64,000 bases of DNA, taken from assembly GCF_900094705.1 (NCBI RefSeq), contig NZ_FMAR01000005.1, positions 124,001 through 188,000 of the forward strand. The letters run 5' to 3'. Numbering within the stretch: the stretch's first letter is position 1; each line of letters opens with the position of its first letter. Made by a program: the position numbers and the translations under genes. Source of the stretch: Chitinophaga costaii (lineage in GTDB: Bacteria > Bacteroidota > Bacteroidia > Chitinophagales > Chitinophagaceae). The notes under the pieces are model-generated. The model was not told the DNA's origin. It made no database searches and saw nothing but the letters and a program-made list of their open reading frames with translations. Positions 44,322 through 53,132 of this stretch are shown here, piece by piece.

Positions 44322-45368
44322 ATGCATAACAGAAGAAATTTTTTGAGAATGGCCGCCACCACGGCAGCCGCCTTTTCGCTGAAAGGAGCTGCCAGGGCTG
44401 CGGCATACGGGCCAGTGCTGAATAAGCCTATTGTTATTTCTACCTGGGATTTTGGCCTTACGGCCAATAAAGGTGCCTGGGAGGTCTTATCCAATAAAGG
44501 TCGCGCCCTCGATGCCGTGGAAGCCGGTGTAAAAATACCCGAGGCCGATCCAAAGATCTCCACCATCGGCTACGGTGGATATCCCGACCGTGATGGCCGC
44601 GTTACGCTGGACGCCTGCATTATGGACGAAATGGGCAACTGCGGCTCCGTGGCGGCGTTGGAAAACATTGTGCACGCCATTTCCGTGGCCCGCGCTGTGA
44701 TGGAAAAAACACCCCATGTTATGATAGTAGGCGATGGCGCTTTTCAGTTTGCCCAGGCCCAGGGCTTTCCCAAAGTAACCCTGCTGACCCCCGACGCCGA
44801 AAAGGCTTGGAAAGAATGGTTGAAAACTTCCGAATACAAACCGCAGATCAATATTGAAAACAAATCGTATAACGGTAACGTATCTACGACGTTTAATCCT
44901 TTGCGCCTTCCGGGCAATCAATATAATCATGATACCATTGGCATGCTGGCCATGGACGCGCAGGGCAATTTGTCTGGCGCCTGCACCACCAGCGGCATGG
45001 CATTTAAAATGCACGGGCGCGTAGGCGACTCTCCCATTATTGGCGCGGGTTTGTACATAGATAATGAAGTAGGCGGCGCTACTGCTACCGGAGTAGGCGA
45101 AGAAGTGATCCGCATTTGCGGCAGCCATCTTGTGGTGGAGCTGATGCGCCAGGGCTACCCCCCGGAAAAGGCCTGCCAGGAGGCAGTGGAGCGCATCGTA
45201 AAGAAAAATAAGCAACGCGCCTCCCAACTGCAAGTGGGCTTCCTGGCCCTCAATAAAAAAGGGGAATATGGCGCCTACTGCCTGCAAAAAGGTTTTAGTT
45301 ATGCTGTATGCACCGCCGCCGATAAAAACGTGCTTCTAAACAGTTCATTTTATTTCAAAGAAAGCTAA
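44322..45368 (+). CDS. Glycosylasparaginase (N4-GlcNAc-asparaginase), Tat-exported
   Basis: N-terminal nucleophile hydrolase that frees GlcNAc from asparagine after N-glycan trimming. The signal MHNRRNFLRMAATTAAAFSLKGAARAA is a twin-arginine type (cleavage after about residue 27). The autocleavage site is the Asp-Thr bond in NHDTIGML (nucleophile Thr205), followed by GACTTSGMAFKMHGRVGDSPIIGAGLYID when taken in parts, the typical beta-chain start. 348 residues, like the Flavobacterium (Elizabethkingia) enzyme. Five bases of its successor cutC follow, so both are cotranscribed. Confidence 0.94.
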   Translation: MHNRRNFLRMAATTAAAFSLKGAARAAAYGPVLNKPIVISTWDFGLTANKGAWEVLSNKGRALDAVEAGVKIPEADPKISTIGYGGYPDRDGRVTLDACIMDEMGNCGSVAALENIVHAISVARAVMEKTPHVMIVGDGAFQFAQAQGFPKVTLLTPDAEKAWKEWLKTSEYKPQINIENKSYNGNVSTTFNPLRLPGNQYNHDTIGMLAMDAQGNLSGACTTSGMAFKMHGRVGDSPIIGAGLYIDNEVGGATATGVGEEVIRICGSHLVVELMRQGYPPEKACQEAVERIVKKNKQRASQLQVGFLALNKKGEYGAYCLQKGFSYAVCTAADKNVLLNSSFYFKES

Positions 45369-45374
45369 AACTCC

Positions 45375-46145
45375 ATGCCTGTAGTACTCGAAATATGCGC
45401 CAATTCCCTGGCCTCCGCCATCGCCGCCCAGCAAGGCGGCGCACAGCGGGTAGAGCTGTGCGACAACTTGCTGGAAGGTGGCACCACACCCAGTTACGCC
45501 ACCATAGCCATGGCCCGCGAGCAGTTGCATATTGAACTCTATCCCATTATCCGCCCCCGGGGTGGCGATTTTTTGTACGATGACCTGGAATTTGCACTGA
45601 TGCAAAAAGACATTGCGCTGTGCAAACAACTGGGCTGCAACGGGGTGGTGATAGGACTGCTCACCGCGGATGGCCAGGTAGATAAGGTCCGGACCAAGCA
45701 ACTGGTATCGCTGGCCTGGCCCATGGGCGTTACCTTTCACCGCGCTTTCGACATGACGGTAAACCCCATACAGGCGATGGAAGATATTATTGACACCGGC
45801 TGTGAACGCATACTTACCAGCGGCCAGCGCAACACGGCAACAGAGGGCGCCCCACTTTTGGCAACCCTGGTACAGCAAGCTGCAGGGCGCATTATTATCA
45901 TGGTGGGTAGTGGCGTGCGGTCTCACAATATAGCCTCATTGGTAACTGCTACCGGCGCTAATGAATACCATACTACCGCCAAGGCCTATGTAGAAAGCCG
46001 CATGGTATACCGCAACCCGCAGGTAAGTATGGGCGGCATTCCCGGCGTACCAGAATACGGCATTGCCATTACCCAGGCCAGCGAAGTGAAAAAGATACGT
46101 ACCGAAGCCCAACAAGCATGGGAAGCATGGAAAGCCAGCCAGTAA
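45375..46145 (+). CDS. cutC: CutC-family TIM-barrel protein
   Basis: A 256-residue TIM barrel with the CutC marks LEICANSLASAIAAQQGGAQRVELC (read in parts), PIIRPRGGDFLY and FHRAFDMT. The family was named for copper homeostasis, but the E. coli copper phenotype was traced to a small RNA in the gene's 3' region, so the protein's function is unsettled. Here it is six bases after glycosylasparaginase and just before a GH20 hexosaminidase. A job in amino-sugar or glycan metabolism is therefore a reasonable inference, not a demonstration. Confidence 0.88.
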   Translation: MPVVLEICANSLASAIAAQQGGAQRVELCDNLLEGGTTPSYATIAMAREQLHIELYPIIRPRGGDFLYDDLEFALMQKDIALCKQLGCNGVVIGLLTADGQVDKVRTKQLVSLAWPMGVTFHRAFDMTVNPIQAMEDIIDTGCERILTSGQRNTATEGAPLLATLVQQAAGRIIIMVGSGVRSHNIASLVTATGANEYHTTAKAYVESRMVYRNPQVSMGGIPGVPEYGIAITQASEVKKIRTEAQQAWEAWKASQ

Positions 46146-46351
46146 CTGTTTGTTAGCCCTACCTCCTCCAGGCATCCATGATTACCTCCCAAATATTTTT
46201 GACTTTCTTCCCGGATTTTTATTATTTTTTCACTCATCATTCCACGTACATACTGATCGTTTCTATTTTGCCTGTACTAACAACACAGCACGGAACCTTA
46301 TTAATTGACTTACGCTGACCTATACTAACAGGCAGTGCTAAACTTTACCGT

Positions 46352-47995
46352 ATGAATACAAATACTTTGCAACGGCTTTGTTGCATGCTACTGTTGTGCT
46401 GCGCCAACGCTGCTTTTGCCCAGGTATCCAAAGTGCCCAAAGGGCAGGTCAGCATTATTCCGCTACCGGTACAGGTAACCGAGAAAGCAGGTTCCTTCCT
46501 GCTTACCAGCAAAACGGTGCTGGTGGCCAATAATGAAAGCGATAAAACGGCTGCCGCCCTCTTCAATGAGTGGCTGAAGCCCCTAACCGGGTATGCCTTG
46601 CCCATCCGGGAAAACGGAGCTGCCAATTCTATTATCCTGGAAACAGGTCATGACACTACTCACCGGGAAGGCTATACGCTCACTGTAGATAAAAACCGCA
46701 TCAAGGTGAGGGGCTACGATCCCGCCGGTACCTTCTACGGTATACAAACCCTTATCCAATTGCTGCCCATTGAAAAGGCAATGGCCATGCAGGTGCCTGC
46801 CGTGTACATACTCGACTATCCGCGCTTCGCCTACCGGGGCATGATGCTGGACGTTTCGAGGCATATGTTTCCCGTGGATTTTATAAAAAAATATATTGAC
46901 CTGCTTTCTATGCAGAAGATGAATACCTTTCACTGGCATCTCACTGACGACCAGGGCTGGCGCATAGAAATAAAACGTTATCCCCGCCTCCAGGAAGTAG
47001 CCAGCCAGCGCAAGGAAACCAGCGTAGGCCACTACCGCGATGGCAAGTACGACGGCACACCCTACGGAGGTTATTATACACAGGACCAGGTAAAAGCCGT
47101 AGTGCAATACGCTGCAGACCGACATGTTACCGTAATACCTGAAATTGAAATGCCCGGCCATGCACAGGCTGCACTGGCCGCTTATCCCTATCTGGGCTGC
47201 ACGGGTGGCCCCTATGAAACGGCCACGCACTGGGGCGTGCTGCATGATGTGTATTGCGCTGGCAATGACAGTGTATTTACCTTCCTAGAAAACGTGCTGG
47301 ATGAAGTGCTGCCACTCTTCCCTTCCACCTACGTACACATTGGAGGCGACGAATGTCCCAAAGACCGCTGGGAAAAATGCCCTAAATGCCAGGCCCGCAT
47401 AAAAGCTGAAGGCCTCAAAGATGAACACGCCTTGCAGAGCTATTTTGTACAGCGCATTGAAAAATATCTAAACAGTAAAGGCAAGCAGATCATTGGTTGG
47501 GACGAAATACTGGAAGGTGGCCTGGCCCCCAATGCCACCGTGATGAGCTGGAGAGGCATTGAAGGCGGCATTGCCGCAGCACGCCAGCATCATAACGTAA
47601 TCATGACGCCCGGTAAGTATCTCTACATTGACCATGCCCAATCCATAGACAAAGACGAGCCGTTATCTATCGGCGGCTTCCTGCCGGTAGGCCAGGTATA
47701 TAGTTATGATCCTGTACCCACAGATTCCCTGCAACCCGATGAATACCATTATATCATTGGTGCCCAGGCCAACCTGTGGACGGAATATATTCCTACCACC
47801 GACTACGCCGAATATATGGCCTATCCCCGTGCCTGCGCCGTGGCAGAAGTAGCATGGACCCAGCCAGACCGCAAGCACTACGACGATTTCCTGAAACGAC
47901 TCAAAGTACACGCTGCACGGCTAGATTTGAAAAACGTTCACTACGCCAAACACGTGTTAGATCCTACAGCTCCAAAACCGGTCGTAAAAAACTAA
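46352..47995 (+). CDS. Beta-N-acetylhexosaminidase, GH20
   Basis: Exported enzyme releasing terminal GlcNAc or GalNAc from glycans or chito-oligosaccharides. A signal peptide spans about 1-24 (cleavage near NAAFAQ). A GH20b-type N-domain follows (about 30-150), then the catalytic barrel: FAYRGMMLDVSRHMFPVDFIK, MNTFHWHLTDDQGWRIEIKRYP and the Asp-Glu pair of VHIGGDECPKDRWE (the Glu is the acid, the Asp orients the acetamido group). At 547 residues it is a compact family member. With glycosylasparaginase, CutC and NagB it forms a GlcNAc-use cluster. Confidence 0.94.
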   Translation: MNTNTLQRLCCMLLLCCANAAFAQVSKVPKGQVSIIPLPVQVTEKAGSFLLTSKTVLVANNESDKTAAALFNEWLKPLTGYALPIRENGAANSIILETGHDTTHREGYTLTVDKNRIKVRGYDPAGTFYGIQTLIQLLPIEKAMAMQVPAVYILDYPRFAYRGMMLDVSRHMFPVDFIKKYIDLLSMQKMNTFHWHLTDDQGWRIEIKRYPRLQEVASQRKETSVGHYRDGKYDGTPYGGYYTQDQVKAVVQYAADRHVTVIPEIEMPGHAQAALAAYPYLGCTGGPYETATHWGVLHDVYCAGNDSVFTFLENVLDEVLPLFPSTYVHIGGDECPKDRWEKCPKCQARIKAEGLKDEHALQSYFVQRIEKYLNSKGKQIIGWDEILEGGLAPNATVMSWRGIEGGIAAARQHHNVIMTPGKYLYIDHAQSIDKDEPLSIGGFLPVGQVYSYDPVPTDSLQPDEYHYIIGAQANLWTEYIPTTDYAEYMAYPRACAVAEVAWTQPDRKHYDDFLKRLKVHAARLDLKNVHYAKHVLDPTAPKPVVKN

Positions 47996-48019
47996 TGCGA
48001 AAATAAATGCCACCTGCAC

Positions 48020-48053
48020 AAACGCCTGCTTGCCCATGCAGGCGTTTGATTTA
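48020..48053 (+). terminator. Intrinsic terminator after the GH20 gene
   Basis: Perfect 10-bp stem (48020-48029 with 48038-48047) followed by GATTTATT, 24 bases past the stop. The T run is interrupted, so strength is uncertain. Confidence 0.65.
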
Positions 48054-48079
48054 TTCCGCCCGCAGTACGCGGAAAACAA

Positions 48080-48128
48080 AAAAACCGACACGTTTACACA
48101 TGCCGGTTTCAGCCGAAGCTGCTTTTAT
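48080..48128 (-). ncRNA. Candidate 3' end of a leftward small RNA
   Basis: Read leftward, a CAGC-UUCG-GCUG hairpin (48124-48113) with a UUCG tetraloop is followed by a second stem AAACCGNCA/TGNCGGTTT (one mismatch) and seven U residues (complement of 48080-48086). No leftward gene exists upstream for kilobases, so this double structure would end an otherwise unexplained leftward transcript. A TAAATTTG element on the same strand lies at 48438-48431. Confidence 0.4.
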
Positions 48129-48532
48129 TGACTCCTACACCAATAAAAAGATGTTATAGTGGGCTAGAGTTGCAATAGAATAAGGAAAGCAAACATAGCA
48201 TAACTGGGATGATGAAACTGCTCAACAAAATACAGACCTTATTGGTTTAGGTAGCTGTATAATGGTTTATTAAGGTATCCCAGCCACCCCTATGTACGCA
48301 AAAAGGTTAATCACCGGATTGGCCCTCCTTGAAGAATTTCCAAAAAAGCTTACCCCTTACATTTTCTTAAATTACTGAATAATAGCATTTTAAGGAGTAG
48401 CAGTAGGGATACCTACCCCATTAAATTGCACAAATTTAAAAAGTAGGGCAATCTTTTTAAAAACGCATACAAGGTTAACGTATTTGTTTTAATTTTCCAT
48501 TTCCATTTTTAAAGCATCAAACAAATTTACTT
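48129..48532. other. Intergenic region without a recognised gene
   Basis: About 400 A/T-rich bases between the GH20 gene and the NagB fusion. No convincing frame is visible on either strand. It must contain the nagB promoter and may contain the body of the leftward RNA described at 48080. Confidence 0.5.
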
Positions 48533-50455
48533 ATGACCATTCACCACCAGGAAATTGAACTGATCGACAGTTTCGAGCAAATTGCCGTGGAAATTTACCC
48601 TACCGCCAAAGAGGGTTCCAAAGCAGTTGCCGCCGAGATTGCAGCGCTCATCCGGGAAAAACAAGCCGCTAATCAACGATGCATATTGGGGTTGGCTACC
48701 GGCTCTACACCGAAGTATTTATACGCAGAACTGGTACGCCTCCATAAAGAAGAAGGCCTCAGTTTCAAGAATGTTATCACTTTTAACCTGGATGAATATT
48801 ATCCCCTGGAACCAGACGCGCTACAGAGCTATCACCGGTTCATGAAAGAACAACTCTTCAACCATATTGATATTCCGGAAGGCCAGTATTTTATACCCGA
48901 TGGCACCCTGCCCAAAGACAAAATGAAGGCTTATTGCGAGCAGTATGACCAACACATTGAATCTGTAGGCGGCATAGACCTGCAAGTACTGGGCATTGGC
49001 AACAACGGACACATTGGCTTTAACGAGCCAGGATCTTCCATCAATTCCCACACCCGCCTGGTAACACTCGACAACTCTACCCGCCTGGCCAATGGATACG
49101 ACTTTAGCAACATGAGCCAGGTGCCGCGCCTGGCCATTAGCATGGGTATAGGCACCATATTGAAGGCTAAAAAGATCGTGCTGCTGGCCTGGGGATCGCA
49201 TAAGGCTAAAATTGTAGCCCGCAGTGTAGAAGGCTCCAGCTCCGAACACGTGCCAGCCTCCCTGTTGCAACAGCATCCTAACACCAAATTTGTTATCGAG
49301 GAATCTGCTGCACTGGAACTTACCCGCTATAAAGAGCCATGGCTCACCGGCGATTGTGAATGGACACCGCTGCTCATTCGCAAAGCCGTAACAGGCCTGG
49401 CGCTGAAGCTCAACAAACCCATTCTCATGCTCACCGACAAAGACTATAATGAGAATGGACTCAACGACCTGATCGTACAATATGGATCGGCCTATGAGCT
49501 CAATATTAAAGAGCTGAACGCTATCCGTGATACCATTACCGGATGGCCCGGCGGTAAGCCACACGCCAACCTGCCCAACCACCCGGAACGCCCGGAACCG
49601 GCCAGCAAGCGGGTACTCATCTTCTCCCCTCACCCGGATGACGACATCATTTCCATGGGGGGCACCTTCATTCGCCTGCACGAACAGGGACACGATGTAC
49701 ACGTGGGCTACCAAACTTCTGGCAATATTGCAGTAACAGACGAGTTCTTGCTCCGCTTCGTGGACTTTGCCGTGGGCTTCGATACCATGTTCGATGTGGA
49801 TCGCAGTACCAGCTCCAAGATCCTGGAAAATGCAAAGGCATTTATCCGCCTGAAGAAACCCAGCGAAAAAGATACGCCGGAGATCCGCGCCATTAAAGGC
49901 CTCATCCGCCGCTGCGAAGCCAAAGCCACCTGCCGGTACGTAGGCATTCCTGAAGAAAATGTACACTTTATGAACCTGCCGTTCTATGAAACCGGCCTGG
50001 TGGAAAAGAAACCTTTGGGCGATGAAGACATCCAGCTAACGGTAGACCTTATACGAAAAATAAAACCGCACCAGATTTACTGCGCCGGCGACCTGGCCGA
50101 TCCTCATGGCACCCACAAAGTATGCCTGGATGCTATTTTCGCAGCCTTGCAGATTTTGAAAAATGAAGCATGGATGAAAGATTGCTGGGTATGGCTGTAC
50201 AAAGGCGCCTGGCAAGAATGGGACGTTCATGAAATAGAGATGGCCGTACCCATGAGCCCCGACCAGGTATTGCAGAAACGACTGGGCATTTTTATCCACC
50301 AGAGCCAGAAGGACGTAGTACCATTCCAGGGCTCCGACCTCCGGGAGTTCTGGCAGCGCGCAGAAGACCGCAATGCCAACACGGCCGACCTGTACGACCG
50401 CCTGGGTTTACAGAAATACGCCGCCATGGAGGCTTTTGTAAGACATCGTTTTTAA
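48533..50455 (+). CDS. nagB: Glucosamine-6-phosphate deaminase fused to a PIG-L deacetylase-like domain
   Basis: A 640-residue two-domain protein. Residues about 1-270 are NagB-like (LGLATGSTPKYLYAELVRLH, TFNLDEYYPL, LGIGNNGHIGFNEPGS), which turns glucosamine-6-phosphate into fructose-6-phosphate and ammonia. After a linker, residues about 355-620 form a PIG-L/LmbE metal-dependent deacetylase fold with the metal motif FSPHPDDDIISMGG and a later AGDLADPHGTHK. The PIG-L part may remove acetyl from GlcNAc-6-phosphate, joining two steps; this is inferred. Such fusions are known in Bacteroidota. No separate nagA is nearby. Confidence 0.92.
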   Translation: MTIHHQEIELIDSFEQIAVEIYPTAKEGSKAVAAEIAALIREKQAANQRCILGLATGSTPKYLYAELVRLHKEEGLSFKNVITFNLDEYYPLEPDALQSYHRFMKEQLFNHIDIPEGQYFIPDGTLPKDKMKAYCEQYDQHIESVGGIDLQVLGIGNNGHIGFNEPGSSINSHTRLVTLDNSTRLANGYDFSNMSQVPRLAISMGIGTILKAKKIVLLAWGSHKAKIVARSVEGSSSEHVPASLLQQHPNTKFVIEESAALELTRYKEPWLTGDCEWTPLLIRKAVTGLALKLNKPILMLTDKDYNENGLNDLIVQYGSAYELNIKELNAIRDTITGWPGGKPHANLPNHPERPEPASKRVLIFSPHPDDDIISMGGTFIRLHEQGHDVHVGYQTSGNIAVTDEFLLRFVDFAVGFDTMFDVDRSTSSKILENAKAFIRLKKPSEKDTPEIRAIKGLIRRCEAKATCRYVGIPEENVHFMNLPFYETGLVEKKPLGDEDIQLTVDLIRKIKPHQIYCAGDLADPHGTHKVCLDAIFAALQILKNEAWMKDCWVWLYKGAWQEWDVHEIEMAVPMSPDQVLQKRLGIFIHQSQKDVVPFQGSDLREFWQRAEDRNANTADLYDRLGLQKYAAMEAFVRHRF

Positions 50456-50540
50456 AGAGCAACATAGCACATGCTCCGCAACATAATACGAAGAACTCCC
50501 ATAAGTTCTTCCTTCAGCTAACAAAATGCTTTCCATCATA

Positions 50541-50572
50541 AAAGCCCGCGCCTACCCAGGCACGGGCTTTTT
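50541..50572 (+). terminator. Intrinsic terminator of the nagB fusion gene
   Basis: Stem AAAGCCCG-GCCT/AGGC-CGGGCTTT with a central mismatch, then a T run, 85 bases past the stop. Confidence 0.75.
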
Positions 50573-50687
50573 ACGTTTTCTACCCCAGCCGGGAAAAATT
50601 ATTCCCTGGAATGCTTATCTTTAAAAGAACATTTTATAGAATAACCGGCCCCCCCGCCATAGCCGGGAACTTCCTAACATCCACTAT

Positions 50688-51122
50688 ATGATAACACTTG
50701 AGAGAGCCATAGCCATTGCGGTAGCTGCGCACGCAGGACAAAAAGACAAATATGGCGCCCCTTACATTGGCCACGTATTACGGGTAATGAACCTGGGAAA
50801 AACCGATGCGGAAAAAATTGTAGGTGTGTTGCACGATGTGGTAGAAGATACAGCATGGAGCTTTGAACAACTGGCAGCTGAAGGCCTGGACCCCACGCTC
50901 ATAGCAGCTTTGCGGGGAGTCACCAAACTTTCCGAGGAGGAAGACTACGATCATTTTGTAAACCGTACCTTGCAAAACAAGCTTTCCTGCGCCGTAAAGC
51001 TGAACGACCTGACCGACAATATGGATATACGCCGCATTCCCGAGCTTACGGAAAAAGACATTAGCCGCCTAAATAAATACCTGCGGGCATACCGTACTAT
51101 TACAGCCCAGGTGTACGCATAA
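50688..51122 (+). CDS. HD-domain hydrolase (RelA/SpoT-like HD fold)
   Basis: A 144-residue stand-alone HD protein. The metal ligands appear as HAGQKDKYGAPYIGHVLRV and GVLHDVVEDT (His-Asp pair), with a later Asp in KLNDLTDNMD, the order of the ppGpp hydrolase domain of SpoT and small alarmone hydrolases (MESH1 type). Substrate could be an alarmone or another nucleotide. No synthetase domain is fused. The gene is alone on the plus strand, 105 bases before an acidic hypothetical protein. Confidence in the fold is good, in the substrate low. Confidence 0.82.
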   Translation: MITLERAIAIAVAAHAGQKDKYGAPYIGHVLRVMNLGKTDAEKIVGVLHDVVEDTAWSFEQLAAEGLDPTLIAALRGVTKLSEEEDYDHFVNRTLQNKLSCAVKLNDLTDNMDIRRIPELTEKDISRLNKYLRAYRTITAQVYA

Positions 51123-51227
51123 TTTTTATTTGCTGGTGGAAATTGTAAATCGCAAATTGCACCTGCTTGGAATTGACTTTTAAATTTTGGGAAATACGTC
51201 AGTATAGCCAGTTAAAAATATAGTGAT

Positions 51228-51773
51228 ATGGATGAAGACATCTTAATCGACTTTAAATTTAAACAGGATAGGCCAGGCCTGGGCGATCTGTTCCTGATTA
51301 CCGGCACGGAGCATGCAAAGTTTCCGGCTAAAACCCGCAACTTCGAACAGCTGGCCCACCTGGGCTTTGAGCAAATACATGACTTCTTCGGGATACTTAA
51401 TGAAGAAGAAGCTGGTGATGATGTGATTGTATGGCTGTTTCCCATGATCCGTGGTGAAGAAGCTATCCAACATGCTGGCCCCTTCGATGCGGTACGCCTT
51501 TCTTACAACGCCCTGCGCAATGTACCTGGCAAATCGGTAGACGTATTAGAAGAATGTTACGACCTGCTCCTGGAAAATTTTGATGTACAGGTGCTGCTCA
51601 ATGGACTGCCCATTGCCGGCTTTGAACCAGTGTCCGAAAAGATCAGCCAGATTGTGGGCCGCTGGCGGGCAGAAGGCATAGAACCTGGCTCTGAAGCCGC
51701 CCTCCTGCTGGAAGATGATGAAGATTGGGACGATGAAGACGACGACTTTAATTATAGCGATGACGACCGCTGA
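51228..51773 (+). CDS. Conserved hypothetical acidic protein
   Basis: A 181-residue soluble protein with no signal peptide or membrane span and no domain I recognise. It begins MDEDILIDFKFKQDRPGLGDLFLI and has a folded-looking body to about residue 155. A strongly acidic tail follows, with many Asp and Glu plus Trp and Tyr (LLEDDEDWDDEDDDF). Such tails can bind basic proteins or metal ions, but nothing more can be said. A terminator follows, so it is probably transcribed alone. Confidence 0.75.
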   Translation: MDEDILIDFKFKQDRPGLGDLFLITGTEHAKFPAKTRNFEQLAHLGFEQIHDFFGILNEEEAGDDVIVWLFPMIRGEEAIQHAGPFDAVRLSYNALRNVPGKSVDVLEECYDLLLENFDVQVLLNGLPIAGFEPVSEKISQIVGRWRAEGIEPGSEAALLLEDDEDWDDEDDDFNYSDDDR

Positions 51774-51818
51774 TACCCTGTAAATTACGAACAGGATGAC
51801 CTTACTTATTACTGCCAG

Positions 51819-51840
51819 AAGCCCCACCCGGGGCTTTTTT
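51819..51840 (+). terminator. Intrinsic terminator of the acidic protein gene
   Basis: A 7-bp stem AAGCCCC/GGGGCTT with an ACCC loop runs into six T residues, 46 bases past the stop. Confidence 0.82.
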
Positions 51841-51949
51841 GCTACCCCTGCACCATAACTGCCCTGCACGCACCTCTATTAACAAGCACTTCACTATCCG
51901 ATGAAAAATATTTAATATTTTGAAGGGTCATCCCAAACCCTTTTGTACA

Positions 51950-52849
51950 ATGCCATTGGTGAAAACCAGCAGAACCGCCGCTTACATGGCCCTTTTCCGG
52001 GCAATTGAATCTGCGCAGCACCCCGGCCACAGATTGTTCAACGATCCATTCTCCATATATTTTCTGCATGGCTGGCTAAAACTGGCCGCCCGGATAGCCC
52101 GCCTGCCCCTGCTGCGCCAATTGCTCATCGCTTACATAGAAAGGTACTGGACAGGCGCATTTACCGCCGGCATTGCCCGCACCCGTTTTATAGATGATAC
52201 CATTGCCCAGGCCGCACAAAGTGATATTAACCAGGTGATTTTACTCGGCGCCGGGTATGATTGCCGGGCCCATCGCCTGTTGCTGCCCAATGTTCAGTTT
52301 GTAGAAGTAGACCATCCCTGCACACAGCAATTAAAAAAAAAACAAATAGGCCGTTTTTATGAAAAAGAAGGCAACCTGCCCATTAAACCGGTGGATTACG
52401 TGGCGGTGGATTTTAATGACGCACAACTGGGTGCCATAGCCCCTGCCATGCTGCAACGCGCTTATTATAAAACCTTGTTTGTGGTAGAAGAATTAACTAA
52501 CTATATCACCGAAGCGGCGGTAAACGACGTACTGCGCTACATCAAAGGATTTCCAGCAGGTACCCGGGTGGTATTTACTTATATGGACAAGCGTGTAATA
52601 GATAACACCGGCGCGTTCTCTGGCACCAGCAAGCTGTTTAGAACACTGGCCAGGAACCGCGAGCAGTGGACGTTTGGCATATTACCAGATAAACTGGAAG
52701 CTTATTTGACCGCCCGGCATTTTAAATTACTTTATGATGGTGGCGCCGCCGATTACCGGTATGCTTACTTTGGCAAGCAGAAAGCAGCCGCCATGAAAGG
52801 TTTCGAATATCAACGCATTGCCGTGGCCGAGTTATTGCCAGGCCAGTGA
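51950..52849 (+). CDS. SAM-dependent methyltransferase (LCMT/PPM-like)
   Basis: A 299-residue class I methyltransferase related to leucine carboxyl methyltransferases and the bacterial TIGR00027-type group. The opening SRTAAYMALFRAIESAQ, HRLFNDPFSIYF, motif I VILLGAGYDCRAHRL and VEVDHPCTQQLKK are diagnostic. Bacterial relatives occur in polyketide clusters and as proteins of unknown role; the substrate here is not known. The ATG at 51950 is preferred over a TTG at 51920. In the same frame, 77 further codons stay open after the TGA stop. Confidence 0.82.
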   Translation: MPLVKTSRTAAYMALFRAIESAQHPGHRLFNDPFSIYFLHGWLKLAARIARLPLLRQLLIAYIERYWTGAFTAGIARTRFIDDTIAQAAQSDINQVILLGAGYDCRAHRLLLPNVQFVEVDHPCTQQLKKKQIGRFYEKEGNLPIKPVDYVAVDFNDAQLGAIAPAMLQRAYYKTLFVVEELTNYITEAAVNDVLRYIKGFPAGTRVVFTYMDKRVIDNTGAFSGTSKLFRTLARNREQWTFGILPDKLEAYLTARHFKLLYDGGAADYRYAYFGKQKAAAMKGFEYQRIAVAELLPGQ

Positions 52850-53083
52850 ACCCTGCTTACGCCCTGCCCAATATCTCCGGCAGCAGCACATAACACAGGC
52901 GCCCCAAAACAATACTGTTTCTTACCCGGATGTAGTAAATTTGTAGTAACCTTCCCGGCCAGCCGCAAACAGGCCTTGGAAGAGTATAACATACCGGAAA
53001 GCATGCACATTCCCATTGCTACAACCTGGAATGGCAGCACACCTGATCGCTCACCGGAACGGCATTACATCAGCATAACATAA
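52850..53083 (+). other. Open frame directly after the methyltransferase stop
   Basis: In frame with the methyltransferase, codons stay open from the TGA at 52847 to a TAA at 53081. The reading has protein-like segments (YCFLPGCSKFVVTFPASRKQ; EEYNIPESMHIPIATTWNG) and codon use like the neighbours. There is no ATG before 53000. It may be a remnant, a non-ATG small gene or chance. Confidence 0.25.
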
Positions 53084-53132
53084 CCCGCCAGGATGGTTCA
53101 TAATCAGCCATCCGGCCTAAGGATAGGAGCAT

